64,000 nt of DNA from Clostridiales bacterium (GTDB lineage: Bacteria > Bacillota > Clostridia > Christensenellales > Pumilibacteraceae). The notes below the pieces were generated by a model. It saw only the letters and a program-made list of their open reading frames with translations, had not been told where the DNA came from and did not search any database. Below are positions 1 through 9,108 of this stretch, one piece after another (the first letter of the stretch is position 1; each line of letters starts with the position of its first letter). Location of the stretch: NCBI GenBank assembly GCA_015055625.1, contig SVHU01000005.1, positions 1 through 64,000 on the forward strand, read 5' to 3'. The position numbers were made by a program, and so were the translations under genes.

Positions 1-107
1 CAGATTCACTTGGTTATAATTATCCTGATTATGATGAAAACGTTACAAAATATTTGGAAACACAAAAGAGAATTTCAAATAAATATCTTTATGGTAATAG
101 GTATTGA
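1..107 (+). CDS. C-terminal end of an unknown protein (partial)
   Basis: Reading from base 3, an open frame encodes 34 residues rich in Tyr, Asp and Asn and stops at TGA 105-107. The other two forward frames look less protein-like: one stops almost at once and the other is a hydrophobic run. A terminator hairpin follows within 60 bases, as expected for a gene end. Nothing in the fragment identifies a family. It could be chance, because only 107 bases are visible. Confidence 0.4.
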   Translation, partial: DSLGYNYPDYDENVTKYLETQKRISNKYLYGNRY

Positions 108-162
108 CAAATTCCAATTTATCGAGTTGATAGTCTTTGTGGGAAAATTTTCAAAAGTGTAG

Positions 163-197
163 CACACTATACTTAACCCTGTTAAGTCGTGTGTTTT
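163..197 (+). terminator. Rho-independent terminator of the upstream gene
   Basis: Inner stem ACTTAAC (171-177)/GTTAAGT (181-187) with a CCT loop is extended by CACAC (163-167)/GTGTG (189-193) and followed by TTTT. It lies 56 bases after the stop of the partial gene. Confidence 0.6.
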
Positions 198-210
198 GCA
201 AAGCAAAAAG

Positions 211-240
211 AAAAGGATAGCAAATTTTGCTATCCTTTTA
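211..240. terminator. Near-perfect palindromic terminator
   Basis: A 14-bp stem, AAAAGGATAGCAAA and its complement, surrounds position 225. It has an A-run on one side and a T-run on the other, so it could work in both directions. It is the second of three hairpins in a row. Confidence 0.7.
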
Positions 241-265
241 TAATGTCTAAAAAATCCCTAAGGGA

Positions 266-292
266 AACGCCACATATTTGGCGTTCTTTTTC
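266..292 (+). terminator. Third terminator hairpin before rmuC
   Basis: Stem AACGCCA (266-272)/TGGCGTT (279-285) with loop CATATT is followed by a T-rich tail. With the two hairpins upstream it insulates rmuC from the previous transcription unit. Confidence 0.65.
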
Positions 293-324
293 TTATAAAA
301 ATTTTAAGGTGTACAAAATAGCCG

Positions 325-353
325 TAGACAAGCATTGAATTGCATGGTATAAT
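325..353 (+). promoter_or_regulatory. Promoter of rmuC
   Basis: TAGACA (325-330), 17 bp, TATAAT (348-353). It overlaps an upstream in-frame ATG at 340, which therefore cannot be the translation start. Confidence 0.75.
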
Positions 354-393
354 AGAAATATTATACCAACGTAATACAAAAGGAGAGGGAATT

Positions 394-1761
394 ATGGATA
401 TTATTGCATTAATCGTATCGGGAATAACTTTGCTGGTGTGCTTGGTTATCGTGCTTCAGCTAAGCAAAAAAAAGAACGAAAATACACAAACCGTTGTTAT
501 GAAGGAAGAGGACAAGGCGGAGCTAAAGCAATCGTTCTCGCAAAACGTGGGAATTATCGCAACGTCGTTACAATCGCAGTCCGAGAATAATAACAGGGTG
601 GTGGACGTAAAGCTTGGCAATATGTCCGCGCGCATCAAGGAAAACAGCGATAGGGTAGAACAGCGCATTATCGCCTTAGAGCAAGCTCAGATGCAAAAGC
701 TAGAGGCGTTTAAGCTAACTATGGAACGCAACGAAAAAAGCATGCAAGAGGGAGTGGAAAAACGCTTGCAAAACATGGAGCAATCGCAAGAGCGTAAGCT
801 TGAAGATATCCGAGTTACCATAGAACGTAACGTAAAAACCATGCAAGAAGGCAACGAAAAGAAGCTGGAGGAAATTCAAAAAACGGTGGACGAAAAGCTG
901 ACGTCTACGCTTAACGACAGGTTCAAAGAGTCGTTTGCAATTCTTTCCACTCAGCTTGAAAACGTGTCCAAAACGGTGGGTGAAATGACTAAAATGTCCG
1001 AAGAGGTTGGTTCGCTTACCAGAGTGCTTTCAAACGTTAAAACCACGGGAATTTTTGGCGAAATTCAGCTGGGCGCTATTATCGAGCAGATCCTTGCTCC
1101 AGAACAGTACGCAAAGAACGTTGTTACCAATAAGGCGACAAAAGATCCGGTAGAGTTCGTTATACGCTTGCCCGGAACAAACAACGAGGGCGAAGTTTTG
1201 CTTCCCATTGACTCTAAGTTCCCTTATACGATGTACAACGAAATGCAAAACGCGTTCGAACAGAATAATATGGTCGAGTTTGAAGCAAGACGTAAAGGTC
1301 TTATCACTACCATAAAAAATATGGCTAGGGATATCAGTACTAAGTATATTTGTCCGCCAAATACTACAAATTTTGCTATTATGTTCTTACCAATAGAGGG
1401 CTTGTACGCTGAGGTTGTAAAGCAAGGTCTTGTCGAAACGTTGCAAAAAGATTATAACGTAACAGTGGCAGGGCCTACCACAATGAGCGCGCTACTTAAC
1501 AGCTTGCAAATGGGATTCCAAACCCTTGCCGTTCAAAAGAAATCCGCAGACGTGTGGAACGTTTTGGAAAACGTTAAAATGGAGTTCGATAAGTTTGAAA
1601 AGATTATCGACAGTATTCAAAAGAAGTTCAACGGCGTAACTAGCGAGTTTGATGATCTTATTGGTAGACGCACTCGCGCAATCCAGCGTAAACTCCGCGA
1701 CGTAAAAGTTTTGGACACGCAATCCACACCTCTTACTCTAACCGCTTCAGACGACGAATAA
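394..1761 (+). CDS. rmuC: DNA recombination protein RmuC
   Basis: RmuC-family protein of 455 residues. An N-terminal membrane anchor (about residues 4-25) is followed by a long charged coiled coil (about 30-200) with repeated MQEG...KxLE-type units, then the globular RmuC domain (about 215-430), recognisable from the GIFGEIQLG and LPIDSKFPY stretches. RmuC proteins limit inversions at short inverted repeats and carry a nuclease-like fold; the exact reaction is not settled. ATG 394 is chosen because AAAGGAGAGG ends 7 bases upstream. The earlier in-frame ATG at 340 lies inside the promoter. The gene is monocistronic. Family assignment is firm. Confidence 0.93.
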   Translation: MDIIALIVSGITLLVCLVIVLQLSKKKNENTQTVVMKEEDKAELKQSFSQNVGIIATSLQSQSENNNRVVDVKLGNMSARIKENSDRVEQRIIALEQAQMQKLEAFKLTMERNEKSMQEGVEKRLQNMEQSQERKLEDIRVTIERNVKTMQEGNEKKLEEIQKTVDEKLTSTLNDRFKESFAILSTQLENVSKTVGEMTKMSEEVGSLTRVLSNVKTTGIFGEIQLGAIIEQILAPEQYAKNVVTNKATKDPVEFVIRLPGTNNEGEVLLPIDSKFPYTMYNEMQNAFEQNNMVEFEARRKGLITTIKNMARDISTKYICPPNTTNFAIMFLPIEGLYAEVVKQGLVETLQKDYNVTVAGPTTMSALLNSLQMGFQTLAVQKKSADVWNVLENVKMEFDKFEKIIDSIQKKFNGVTSEFDDLIGRRTRAIQRKLRDVKVLDTQSTPLTLTASDDE

Positions 1762-1805
1762 AAAACAAAAATGCACTGTTTTTCCAATTTCGCATTGCTT
1801 TTTTA

Positions 1806-1834
1806 TTGCATTAATGAGTGCAATGTGCTAAAAT
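1806..1834 (+). promoter_or_regulatory. Promoter of the PHP-domain gene
   Basis: TTGCAT (1806-1811), 17 bp, TAAAAT (1829-1834). An ATTGCA...TGCAAT inverted repeat overlaps the -35 and could be an operator. Confidence 0.6.
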
Positions 1835-1868
1835 ATTAGCGTAAGGACTTTTAAGGAGTGTGTTTTTA

Positions 1869-3293
1869 ATGTTACCTAAACCAAAAAATTATGCGTTGTT
1901 TCCCTCTGTTGTAAAGGTGGGAGAGCGTGCTAATCTTACGATTGTTGCTACCGAGCGTTCGTTTATGTTTTTCGAGGACGCGGAGTATACTTTAGATATT
2001 ATTGGTGTAAATACTGACGTGTTGGACTATCACTGCTCTACGGTTAATAACCGTGTTACAATTAATCTTGTAGCAAAGGGCGGTTATATTGCTTTTGAGT
2101 ACAAGTTTGACGAGGAAATGGAGTATGCGCTTTCTTTGAAAAAGGAAGGAAAGCTAGTTCAGGACTTTTATTTGTACGCGCTAAAAGAGGATTTGTATAA
2201 GCTCACTCCTTTGCGTGGGGATTTTCATTCACATTCGTACCGCTCGGACGGACTTCGTGATGCCGTTGCACATTCGGGACACTATCGCGAGCAGGGCTAT
2301 GACTTTGTGGCTCTTACCGATCACAACCGTTATTTCCCTGGTGGTGAAGTGGATGAGGTTTTTGCAGGGGTAAATACAGGCTTTGCCAGAGTTTTTGGCG
2401 AAGAAGTGCATTGTCCCGGAAGCGTTATACATATCGTACACGTGGGCGGAAAAGAGAGCGTTGCGGAGCGTTACGTGCTTGATAAGAGCGGAACGTATAA
2501 TGCCGAGATTGAAGAGTACGAGGCAAAAGTTCCTTCCTCTGTTCCCGAAAAGTATAAGGCTAAGTATGCTCGTGCAATGTGGGCTTGCGACGCTATTCAC
2601 AAGGTTGGCGGTCTTGCGATTTTCGCGCATCCGTATTGGAGATTGTCCGTAAAATGCTATAACGTATGCGACGAATTGAGTGAAATTTTGCTCAAAAGCG
2701 GAATGTTTGATGCGTACGAGCTTGTAGGTGGTATGGGTTATGATGGAGTTAATCTTTCTATTTCGCACTGGGCGCAGATGTGCGCGGAGGGCTTGAAGAT
2801 TTCGGTTGTTGGCTCGTCCGACGTTCACAAGATTGAAAAAAGCGCCGACTTCCCCGTGCATTTTACTATTTGTTTTGCAAAGAGCAACGACAACGATAGC
2901 ATTATAGAGGCGGTAAAGAACGGATATTCGGTAGCTGTGGAAACAGCGGATAGCGGATATAATCTTCAGCACCGTTGCTATGGCGATCACCGTTTAGTAA
3001 TGTACGCGCATTTCCTTTTGAAGAATTATTTCCCCGAGCGTATGCGTATTATTGAGGGCGAAGGCGTTGCTATGCGTCAGTTTGCTATGGAGGACGCCCC
3101 CAAAGAGCTTATCGAGCTTATTGCAAAGCAAGGTCAAATCTTTACCGATAGATTCTTTGGCAAAAAAGCGCCTGCTCTTCCCTCTAAAAAGATGCTCGAG
3201 TTTGAGGATAAGTGGCGTAAAGTTCAGGTGGAAAAGGGCCCCAACAGTAAGGGTAGCGCAATCAATCTCGAAGTTGCTAACTTCCAGCTTTAA
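1869..3293 (+). CDS. PHP-domain metal-dependent phosphoesterase-like protein
   Basis: The 474-residue protein has the metal-binding motifs of the PHP (polymerase and histidinol phosphatase) superfamily: HSHSYRSDG near residue 122, LTDHN near 147, AHPYW near 254 and SSDVH near 318. The order and spacing fit a TrpH/YciV-like PHP hydrolase. The N-terminal ~115 residues look like a beta-rich accessory domain, so the substrate cannot be assigned; phosphoesters or a nucleotide are the family norm. AAGGAG at 1853-1858 fits ATG 1869 better than the in-frame GTG at 1860. It stands alone, with its own promoter and a terminator downstream. Confidence 0.8.
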   Translation: MLPKPKNYALFPSVVKVGERANLTIVATERSFMFFEDAEYTLDIIGVNTDVLDYHCSTVNNRVTINLVAKGGYIAFEYKFDEEMEYALSLKKEGKLVQDFYLYALKEDLYKLTPLRGDFHSHSYRSDGLRDAVAHSGHYREQGYDFVALTDHNRYFPGGEVDEVFAGVNTGFARVFGEEVHCPGSVIHIVHVGGKESVAERYVLDKSGTYNAEIEEYEAKVPSSVPEKYKAKYARAMWACDAIHKVGGLAIFAHPYWRLSVKCYNVCDELSEILLKSGMFDAYELVGGMGYDGVNLSISHWAQMCAEGLKISVVGSSDVHKIEKSADFPVHFTICFAKSNDNDSIIEAVKNGYSVAVETADSGYNLQHRCYGDHRLVMYAHFLLKNYFPERMRIIEGEGVAMRQFAMEDAPKELIELIAKQGQIFTDRFFGKKAPALPSKKMLEFEDKWRKVQVEKGPNSKGSAINLEVANFQL

Positions 3294-3365
3294 TAGCATA
3301 TTTAATTGAATAGTGGTCATCGGAGTTCGGCGTGCCGTAGCACGTTCGTGGATAAGATGCCGAAT

Positions 3366-3405
3366 GAGTTCGGTCTAAAATTTTAGGGCGGGCTCATTTT
3401 ATTTT
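3366..3405 (+). terminator. Terminator between the PHP and MATE genes
   Basis: A 15-bp stem with several G-T pairs, GAGTTCGG...CGGGCTC, closes on the palindrome CTAAAATTTTAG and is followed by ATTTTATTTT. A smaller hairpin, CGTGC-CGTA-GCACG, lies about 35 bases upstream. Confidence 0.65.
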
Positions 3406-3429
3406 GAGAAACATAGAGAGTTAAGAAAA

Positions 3430-4767
3430 ATGAAAACACAGATAAAACTTTCTGATCATTTTGGGTATAAAAGACTAATACGGTACACGCTACCGTCCAT
3501 CGCTATGCTGATTTTTACCTCGATATACGGGGTGGTGGACGGAATTTTCGTGTCCTCGTTTACCGGGAAAACCGAGTTTGCCGCGGTCAATTTTATCTAT
3601 CCGTTTCTTATGGTATTAGGTGCGGTGGGATTTATGATTGGCTCGGGCGGTAGCGCTCTTATTGCAAAGACTTTAGGCGAGGGAAACAAGGAAAAAGCCA
3701 ATCGCTTGTTTTCGATGCTTGTTAGCGTAACGGTTGTTATTGGCGTAACGTTTGCGCTTATTGCCTTTTTTATTATAGAGCCTATTGCCTATGCGCTTGG
3801 AGCAAGAGGTGAAATGCTTAGCTGGTGCGTGATTTATGGCAGAGTGCTACTTATCGGCTTGCCCGCGCAAATGTTGCAGTTTGAGTTTCAGAGCTTTTTC
3901 GTAACAGCCGAAAAACCTAAGCTTGGCTTGCTTGTAACGCTTGGCGCAGGATTTACAAACATAATTTTCGACGCGCTGTTCGTTGCCGTTTTCCCTTTTG
4001 GCGTAGTGGGCGCTGGCGTTGCTACCGTGCTTAGTCAATACGTGGGCGGAGTGTTACCGATTATTTATTTTTTAAGCAAAAAGAACAAGAGTTTGCTATC
4101 TTTAGGCAAGTTTAACTTTATGGGTAAAGAATTGCTAAAAACGTGCACAAATGGTTCGAGCGAATTTTTGTCCAATATTTCTATGTCGCTTGTTTCCATG
4201 GTTTACAACGCACAGCTTATGGCGTTTTTGGGCGAGGACGGAGTTGCCGCGTACGGAGTTCTGATGTACGTATCATTCATTTTTATCGGATGCTTTATTG
4301 GCTACTCGGTGGGAACTGCGCCTATTATTGGTTTTCATTTTGGCGCGCAAAACAAAGCGGAACTTAAAAACTTACTCAAAAAAAGTCTGATAATCTTTTG
4401 CGTTGGCGCGCTTGTAATGTTTGGAATTTCTGAGGCGCTTGCATATCCTCTAGCGTTTATGTTTTGCTGGTACGATAGCGGTTTGCTGGCTCTTACCGAG
4501 CATGCGTTTAGAGTGTTCTCTGTGTCATTCCTGTTTGCTGGTTTTCCTATATTTGCGTCATCATTTTTCACGGCGCTGAACAACGGCGTAGTATCGGCGC
4601 TCATTTCTTTTATGCGAACGCTTGTTTTTCAAATTTCAGCAGTATTTTTACTTCCGCTTATAATGGGTGTGGAGGGAATTTGGTGGTCGTTGATCGTTAG
4701 TGAAGTGCTTGCTACAATTGTTTCGGCAATATTTGTAGTTTCAAACAAAAAGAAGTATGGGTATTAG
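3430..4767 (+). CDS. MATE family multidrug/organic-cation efflux transporter
   Basis: The 445-residue, very hydrophobic protein has about 12 membrane helices in two halves. The opening TLPSIAMLIFTSIYGVVDGIFVS, conserved at this place in bacterial MATE transporters, and GSGGSALIAKTLGEG are typical of this family. MATE proteins export cationic drugs or metabolites using sodium or proton gradients. The specific substrate cannot be read from sequence. The ribosome site is weak (GAGAG about 8 bases upstream). No regulator gene is adjacent, so substrate and control stay open. Confidence 0.9.
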   Translation: MKTQIKLSDHFGYKRLIRYTLPSIAMLIFTSIYGVVDGIFVSSFTGKTEFAAVNFIYPFLMVLGAVGFMIGSGGSALIAKTLGEGNKEKANRLFSMLVSVTVVIGVTFALIAFFIIEPIAYALGARGEMLSWCVIYGRVLLIGLPAQMLQFEFQSFFVTAEKPKLGLLVTLGAGFTNIIFDALFVAVFPFGVVGAGVATVLSQYVGGVLPIIYFLSKKNKSLLSLGKFNFMGKELLKTCTNGSSEFLSNISMSLVSMVYNAQLMAFLGEDGVAAYGVLMYVSFIFIGCFIGYSVGTAPIIGFHFGAQNKAELKNLLKKSLIIFCVGALVMFGISEALAYPLAFMFCWYDSGLLALTEHAFRVFSVSFLFAGFPIFASSFFTALNNGVVSALISFMRTLVFQISAVFLLPLIMGVEGIWWSLIVSEVLATIVSAIFVVSNKKKYGY

Positions 4768-4807
4768 TGTAAAGTTAAAATTTGGCTAGCAAAAAACAAA
4801 ATTTATC

Positions 4808-4836
4808 TTGAAATGAGTGATTCTTTGTGCTATAAT
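4808..4836 (+). promoter_or_regulatory. Promoter of the glycyl-radical enzyme operon
   Basis: TTGAAA (4808-4813), 17 bp, TATAAT (4831-4836). AAAAGGAGAGG follows before the ATG at 4867. Confidence 0.8.
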
Positions 4837-4866
4837 GTTTAATATAGGACTAAAAGGAGAGGTGTT

Positions 4867-7089
4867 ATGCTGAATAACGTTGCAAAGGCAAGAGAAGCGC
4901 TGACGACTAAGAGTATAAAGGTTACTAGCTTAGAGCGCATACGAATTATGCATTCGCTAAGGGACAAGTATGCCCATCTTCCACAACAGCTCAGGTTTGG
5001 AAACGTTTTGCGCGACTTTTTAGCTCTTGTTTCTACGCCTGTATGTGAAGATGATTTGATAATCGGTAGGTATGTAGAAAAAGAGGTGAACGAGCAAGAA
5101 GACGAAGAATGTAAGGCGTTTTTTGCCGATTGGAATTTATACAAAACTACCGTATTTTCATGCGGACACCGTACGCTTGATTGGGAGCGATTGGTAAAGC
5201 TTGGTCTTGTAGGGATAAGAAAAGAGGTTTACCAAAAGCTTGGTAAGGTAAGCGAAGTAGAAGAGCAAAACTTTTTAAACGGCGCAATTCTCGTTTTGGA
5301 CGGCATAATCGGATTTATTGAAAGATACGCCATAGAGGCGGAAAAGTGCGGTCTTTATGAACAGAGCAAGGTTTTGTACTCTATTGCAAAGAGCGAGCCA
5401 AAAACCTTTTACGAGGCGTTACAGCTGTGCTGGATAATAACGTTTATAGATTGTGCGTACGTTACTGGAAACCCCACGCTGACCTTGGGCAGAATGGACC
5501 GTTTTTTGAATACGTATTACATTAACGACGTCAAAAACGGAATTGTATCGCGTGAGAAAGCTAAGGCGATAATTATAGATTATTATTGTAAACACAACCT
5601 TATTATGGGCGTGGGCGAACATCAAATTGGCGACGAGAGTAACAGCACGGGCTTTGACAGGATTCTCAACTTCGACGCTCCGCAGTATTTGCTTTTAGCA
5701 GGGACCGACGATAAAGGAGAGGATGGAGTAACCGAGCTTACTTATCTTTTTGCCGAGTGCATACAACCCTCGTTCAAAAACCCTGTAATAGTAGTAAGAT
5801 ATTATAAGGGAATGAATGAAAAGCACCCCAAGCTTTGGGAAATATTATCCGCTAAGGCATTAGCTTCTGCGTCTATGATGATTTACAATGACGATGATAT
5901 AATCAGCGCGTTTATTAGACAAGGAGTTAAGGAAAAGGATGCGAGAAACTACGGACACTTTGGTTGTAACTGGGCGGATTTAGGACATGACTCGATTGTA
6001 ACTTACATGGGGCCGTCTGCGTTTACTATGGCAAGAACACTTCCTAAAGAGGAACGCAACAAGATAGAGCGTTATAATATTGGAAAGGTTAGGTACTCTT
6101 CTCCGCTTGGCTATCCCGAAGAGTTTATGAATGTTTTTGGTGAAGTTATAAGCGAGGGTGGGGCGCAAAATATAGACGATTTTTATAACAAGTTCGAGCA
6201 AAAATTTTATGACTTTTTAGAGTATAAGTTCAGGTTTGCAAAAGAGGAAGTAGAACTTAGGAAGAAGTTTGGAGCAAACGTTCTTACGCTTGGCGACGTA
6301 CTAAGTAAGCGAAGCATTGAAAACGTGTCTGCAACTTGCGCAAACGGTGTTAAGTATCACGTTGAGGTAAACGGTTTTGTGGGATTTGCTACCGTTGCGG
6401 ATTGCTTTACTGTTGTGGACAAGCTTTGCTTTATTGACAAAAGCGTAACGCTTAATAGATTATATGAAGCTACGCTAAATGATTTTATAGGTTATGACGA
6501 CGTACTTGAAAAGATAGAAAGCGTAGAGAAATTTGGTAGCGGAGAAGAATGTTCTACTTCTCACGCGAAACGGCTTGCGTTACTGATTGGTGAGAACGTA
6601 TCTAAGATAAACCGACAAAACGAGGATAGCGGAATTATAATTATGCCATCTATTCAAAGTGATACTTGGCACATAAAGCATGGCAAAAAGATGGGTGCAA
6701 CGCCAGACGGAAGACGTAAAGGCGAGCCGTATTCGCAAAACGTAAACCCTGCGCCAAAACGTAGCGTAAACGGAAGAGTTGCAATGCTTGATTCGTTATC
6801 TGCATTGCCTTTCGACTACTTTACTTCGGGAGCGCTAAACTTTGACGTTCAGCCCGATCACTTTAAGGGAAGAGAGGGCGTGGAGAATTTTGCGTCTTTG
6901 ATTGGAACATACCTAAACAAAGGTGGATTGCATTTACAAATAAACGCTGTTGGCAAAGAGGACTTGATTAAGGCTAAGGAAGAGAAAGAAAAATACAAGG
7001 ATTTAAGAGTGAGAGTAACGGGGTATACGGGCATATTCGTGGATTTCCCTGAAAGCTTGCAAGACGATATAATTAATAGGATGGATTAA
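4867..7089 (+). CDS. Glycyl-radical enzyme (pyruvate formate-lyase-like), unknown substrate
   Basis: A 740-residue member of the PFL/glycyl-radical superfamily. The C-terminal loop RVTGYTGIFVDF places the radical glycine at about Gly719. The family signature P-x-TFYEALQ is present near residue 180. The probable thiyl-radical cysteine is Cys367 in GHFGCNWADLG. This differs from the GCVE loop of choline, glycerol, isethionate and hydroxyproline enzymes and from the Cys-Cys pair of true pyruvate formate-lyase, so the reaction is unknown. A radical-SAM activase is required by this family, but none is encoded beside it or anywhere in this window. An aldo/keto reductase starts 3 bases after its stop, implying that an aldehyde or ketone product may be reduced next. 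Confidence 0.85.
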   Translation: MLNNVAKAREALTTKSIKVTSLERIRIMHSLRDKYAHLPQQLRFGNVLRDFLALVSTPVCEDDLIIGRYVEKEVNEQEDEECKAFFADWNLYKTTVFSCGHRTLDWERLVKLGLVGIRKEVYQKLGKVSEVEEQNFLNGAILVLDGIIGFIERYAIEAEKCGLYEQSKVLYSIAKSEPKTFYEALQLCWIITFIDCAYVTGNPTLTLGRMDRFLNTYYINDVKNGIVSREKAKAIIIDYYCKHNLIMGVGEHQIGDESNSTGFDRILNFDAPQYLLLAGTDDKGEDGVTELTYLFAECIQPSFKNPVIVVRYYKGMNEKHPKLWEILSAKALASASMMIYNDDDIISAFIRQGVKEKDARNYGHFGCNWADLGHDSIVTYMGPSAFTMARTLPKEERNKIERYNIGKVRYSSPLGYPEEFMNVFGEVISEGGAQNIDDFYNKFEQKFYDFLEYKFRFAKEEVELRKKFGANVLTLGDVLSKRSIENVSATCANGVKYHVEVNGFVGFATVADCFTVVDKLCFIDKSVTLNRLYEATLNDFIGYDDVLEKIESVEKFGSGEECSTSHAKRLALLIGENVSKINRQNEDSGIIIMPSIQSDTWHIKHGKKMGATPDGRRKGEPYSQNVNPAPKRSVNGRVAMLDSLSALPFDYFTSGALNFDVQPDHFKGREGVENFASLIGTYLNKGGLHLQINAVGKEDLIKAKEEKEKYKDLRVRVTGYTGIFVDFPESLQDDIINRMD

Positions 7090-7092
7090 ATT

Positions 7093-8025
7093 ATGAAAAT
7101 GATAGATTTTGGTAAGGATATAAAAGTATTTCCTGTGGCGCTTGGTGCTATGAATTTTGGTACTACGACAAGCAAAGAAGATGCTTTTAAGGTTTTAGAT
7201 GCATACGTGGATATGGGCGGTAACTTTGTTGATACGTCCAACAATTACGCGCACTGGGCTGGCGTGGGCGACGAAAGTGAAAAAACGCTTGGAGAGTGGT
7301 TTGCAAGCAGGAAAAATAGAGATAAGATTGTGCTTGCAACAAAGGTTGGTTTTGATAGAAAGGGTGTTGGCGCAGGTTTGAAAAAGGATCAAATAGAGTA
7401 TTGGATTGACGAAAGCTTAAAAAATCTTAAGACCGACTACGTGGATATTTATTACGCGCATACCGACGATAAGAATACTCCGCTTGAAGAAACAATGACC
7501 GCTTTTGATAGTTTGGTAAAAAAGGGCAAGGTCAGAATATTGGGCGGAAGCAATTACGATACATGGAAGTTTGCGGAAGCGAATTTTATCGCTAAGGAAA
7601 AAGACCTTACGCCGTATACTGTTATGCAACAGCGTTTTACATATCTTTATACAAAGGCGGAAGTTGCGCCCAAGTATGAGTTTAACGAAACTGTAAATAG
7701 AGAGCGTCTAAGATATCTAAAGGCTAAGAATATTCCGCTCGTTGCATATTCTTCGCTTGCAAAAGGCGGATACGAAAAAACCGAAAGACTGCCGGCAGAT
7801 ACTGTTGTGGACGGAAGATTGGACGTGCTTAGAAATATGGCTAAGGAAAAGGGAGTGTGTGCAAGCGCAATGGCTGTTGCCTGGATGTGTAACCTTTCCT
7901 CTATCGGTTATCCTGATGTAATTCCGCTATTTGGATCGTCGTCTGTTCATCACTTTACCGATAATCTTAAGGGCGCGTTTATGGAGCTTACGCAAGAAGA
8001 AATGGAGATTTTGACAAAAGCGTAA
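7093..8025 (+). CDS. Aldo/keto reductase
   Basis: The 310-residue protein has the AKR catalytic tetrad in order: Asp/Tyr in FVDTSNNYAHW (about residues 37-47), Lys in LATKVGFD (about 81-88) and His in VDIYYAHTDD (about 117-126). GSNYD and the C-terminal GSSSVHHFTDNL segment fit NAD(P)H binding. It follows the glycyl-radical enzyme by 3 bases, so the two are translated from one message. It most likely reduces a carbonyl compound made or used by that enzyme; this is inference. A strong terminator lies 65 bases downstream. Confidence 0.9.
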   Translation: MKMIDFGKDIKVFPVALGAMNFGTTTSKEDAFKVLDAYVDMGGNFVDTSNNYAHWAGVGDESEKTLGEWFASRKNRDKIVLATKVGFDRKGVGAGLKKDQIEYWIDESLKNLKTDYVDIYYAHTDDKNTPLEETMTAFDSLVKKGKVRILGGSNYDTWKFAEANFIAKEKDLTPYTVMQQRFTYLYTKAEVAPKYEFNETVNRERLRYLKAKNIPLVAYSSLAKGGYEKTERLPADTVVDGRLDVLRNMAKEKGVCASAMAVAWMCNLSSIGYPDVIPLFGSSSVHHFTDNLKGAFMELTQEEMEILTKA

Positions 8026-8088
8026 AATGGATATAAATAGAAAGCTCTAAATTTACTGTTTATAACAAAAAAACGAATACGTATACAA

Positions 8089-8120
8089 GAAAAAGCGACA
8101 CTTTTGTAGTGTCGCTTTTT
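8089..8120 (+). terminator. Terminator of the glycyl-radical enzyme operon
   Basis: Stem AAAAGCGACACT (8091-8102)/AGTGTCGCTTTT (8108-8119), 5-nt loop, T-run at the end. Confidence 0.85.
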
Positions 8121-8146
8121 CGTTATAGAGTGCTTTATATAATATA

Positions 8147-8176
8147 AAAGGCTAGCGGGAATTGCCGTTAGCCTTT
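8147..8176 (-). terminator. Terminator of the fak/plsX operon
   Basis: A 12-bp stem, AAAGGCTAGCGG/CCGTTAGCCTTT with one G-T pair. On the minus strand it is followed by TTTTATATTATA. It could also stop plus-strand transcripts, because T-rich sequence follows on that side too. Confidence 0.8.
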
Positions 8177-8190
8177 ATCTTTTTTTGTTT

Positions 8191-9084
8191 TTACTCCTTA
8201 TTTACGGTAACTTCCGGACCGTAATAGTAAAGGGATATCATTCCGGGACCTACGGACGAGCCGGTAGCAGGACCGATGGTACTTATGATGATGTTTTCTT
8301 CCTTTACGCCGAAATTAAGAACTTGTTCTTTAAGGTAAGAAGCGTCCTCTTCGCAGTCAGCGTTGGAGATAATAACGGTAGGATACGTGTCGGGGACGTA
8401 TTCGCTTTTGAAGATTGATATAAGGCGATCGAGAGATTGCTTTCTGCCCTTAACCTTTTCGATAGCGAAGTTTTGACCTTTTGCATCTGAAATGATAATA
8501 GGCTTAACGTGGAAAAGACCTCCGAAGAAAGCGCTTGTTGCGGAAACGCGACCTGCTTGCTTTAAGTACTTAAGGTCGGCAACAGTTCCAAGCTGATGTA
8601 CTTTCATTCTGTTGTCAAGCACCCACTTTTCAGCCTCTTCGATAGTAGCGCCGTTAGCTTTAAGCTTAGAAACTTCCATGCTCATAAAGAATATTGAACC
8701 GCAACCTCTAAGTGAATCTATGATAATAATTTTTCTGTCGGGATACAATGTGTCAAGTTCGTTTCTGACTCTGATAGCTCCGTTAATGGAAGCGGAGATT
8801 GCAGAGGAGCAAGCGATATATAAAATATCGTAACCGTCTTTAAGCCACTTTTCGAAATTTGTTTTATATTCGTTATCTGAAACTTGCGCAGTTTTAATTC
8901 TGGTGCCGTTTCTCATTACGTCATAAAAACCTTTAGGTGAGCCGTGAACTTCCCAGTCAAGATCTGCAGGGTAGTTTTTTTCGTCGTAGTTATAGCTCAT
9001 TTTTACGTATTCTATGCCGTATTTTTCTCTGTATTCTTTGGGAATGTCAGACGCTGTGTCTGTGAAAATGACATATTTACTCAT
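8191..9084 (-). CDS. fakB: DegV family fatty-acid-binding protein (FakB-like), copy 1
   Basis: The 297-residue DegV protein starts with IFTDTASDIP, the ligand-loop motif, and contains SSAISASIN and GRVSATSAFFGGLFHVKPI, both typical of FakB. FakB proteins hold a fatty acid while FakA phosphorylates it; the acyl phosphate then goes to PlsX/PlsY for membrane lipid synthesis. It is the last gene of the fakA-plsX-fakB-fakB operon, 24 bases after the other copy. The two copies are similar along their whole length and probably differ in chain preference (inference). The terminator is just downstream. Confidence 0.9.
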   Translation of the reverse strand: MSKYVIFTDTASDIPKEYREKYGIEYVKMSYNYDEKNYPADLDWEVHGSPKGFYDVMRNGTRIKTAQVSDNEYKTNFEKWLKDGYDILYIACSSAISASINGAIRVRNELDTLYPDRKIIIIDSLRGCGSIFFMSMEVSKLKANGATIEEAEKWVLDNRMKVHQLGTVADLKYLKQAGRVSATSAFFGGLFHVKPIIISDAKGQNFAIEKVKGRKQSLDRLISIFKSEYVPDTYPTVIISNADCEEDASYLKEQVLNFGVKEENIIISTIGPATGSSVGPGMISLYYYGPEVTVNKE

Positions 9085-9108
9085 ATACGTATCCTTATTT
9101 TTGATAAA

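Noticed and set aside
2229-2990. Long minus-strand frame (253 codons) opposite the PHP gene
   Set aside because: It lies wholly inside a gene with clear PHP motifs, has no ribosome site and a composition typical of antisense frames of Firmicutes genes.
4143-4170. GGTTCGAGCGAA resembling a tRNA T-arm
   Set aside because: It is inside the MATE coding sequence and has no acceptor or anticodon arms around it.
4867-7089. Assignment as true pyruvate formate-lyase (pflB)
   Set aside because: The Cys-Cys pair is absent and the active loop is different. Only the superfamily is supported.
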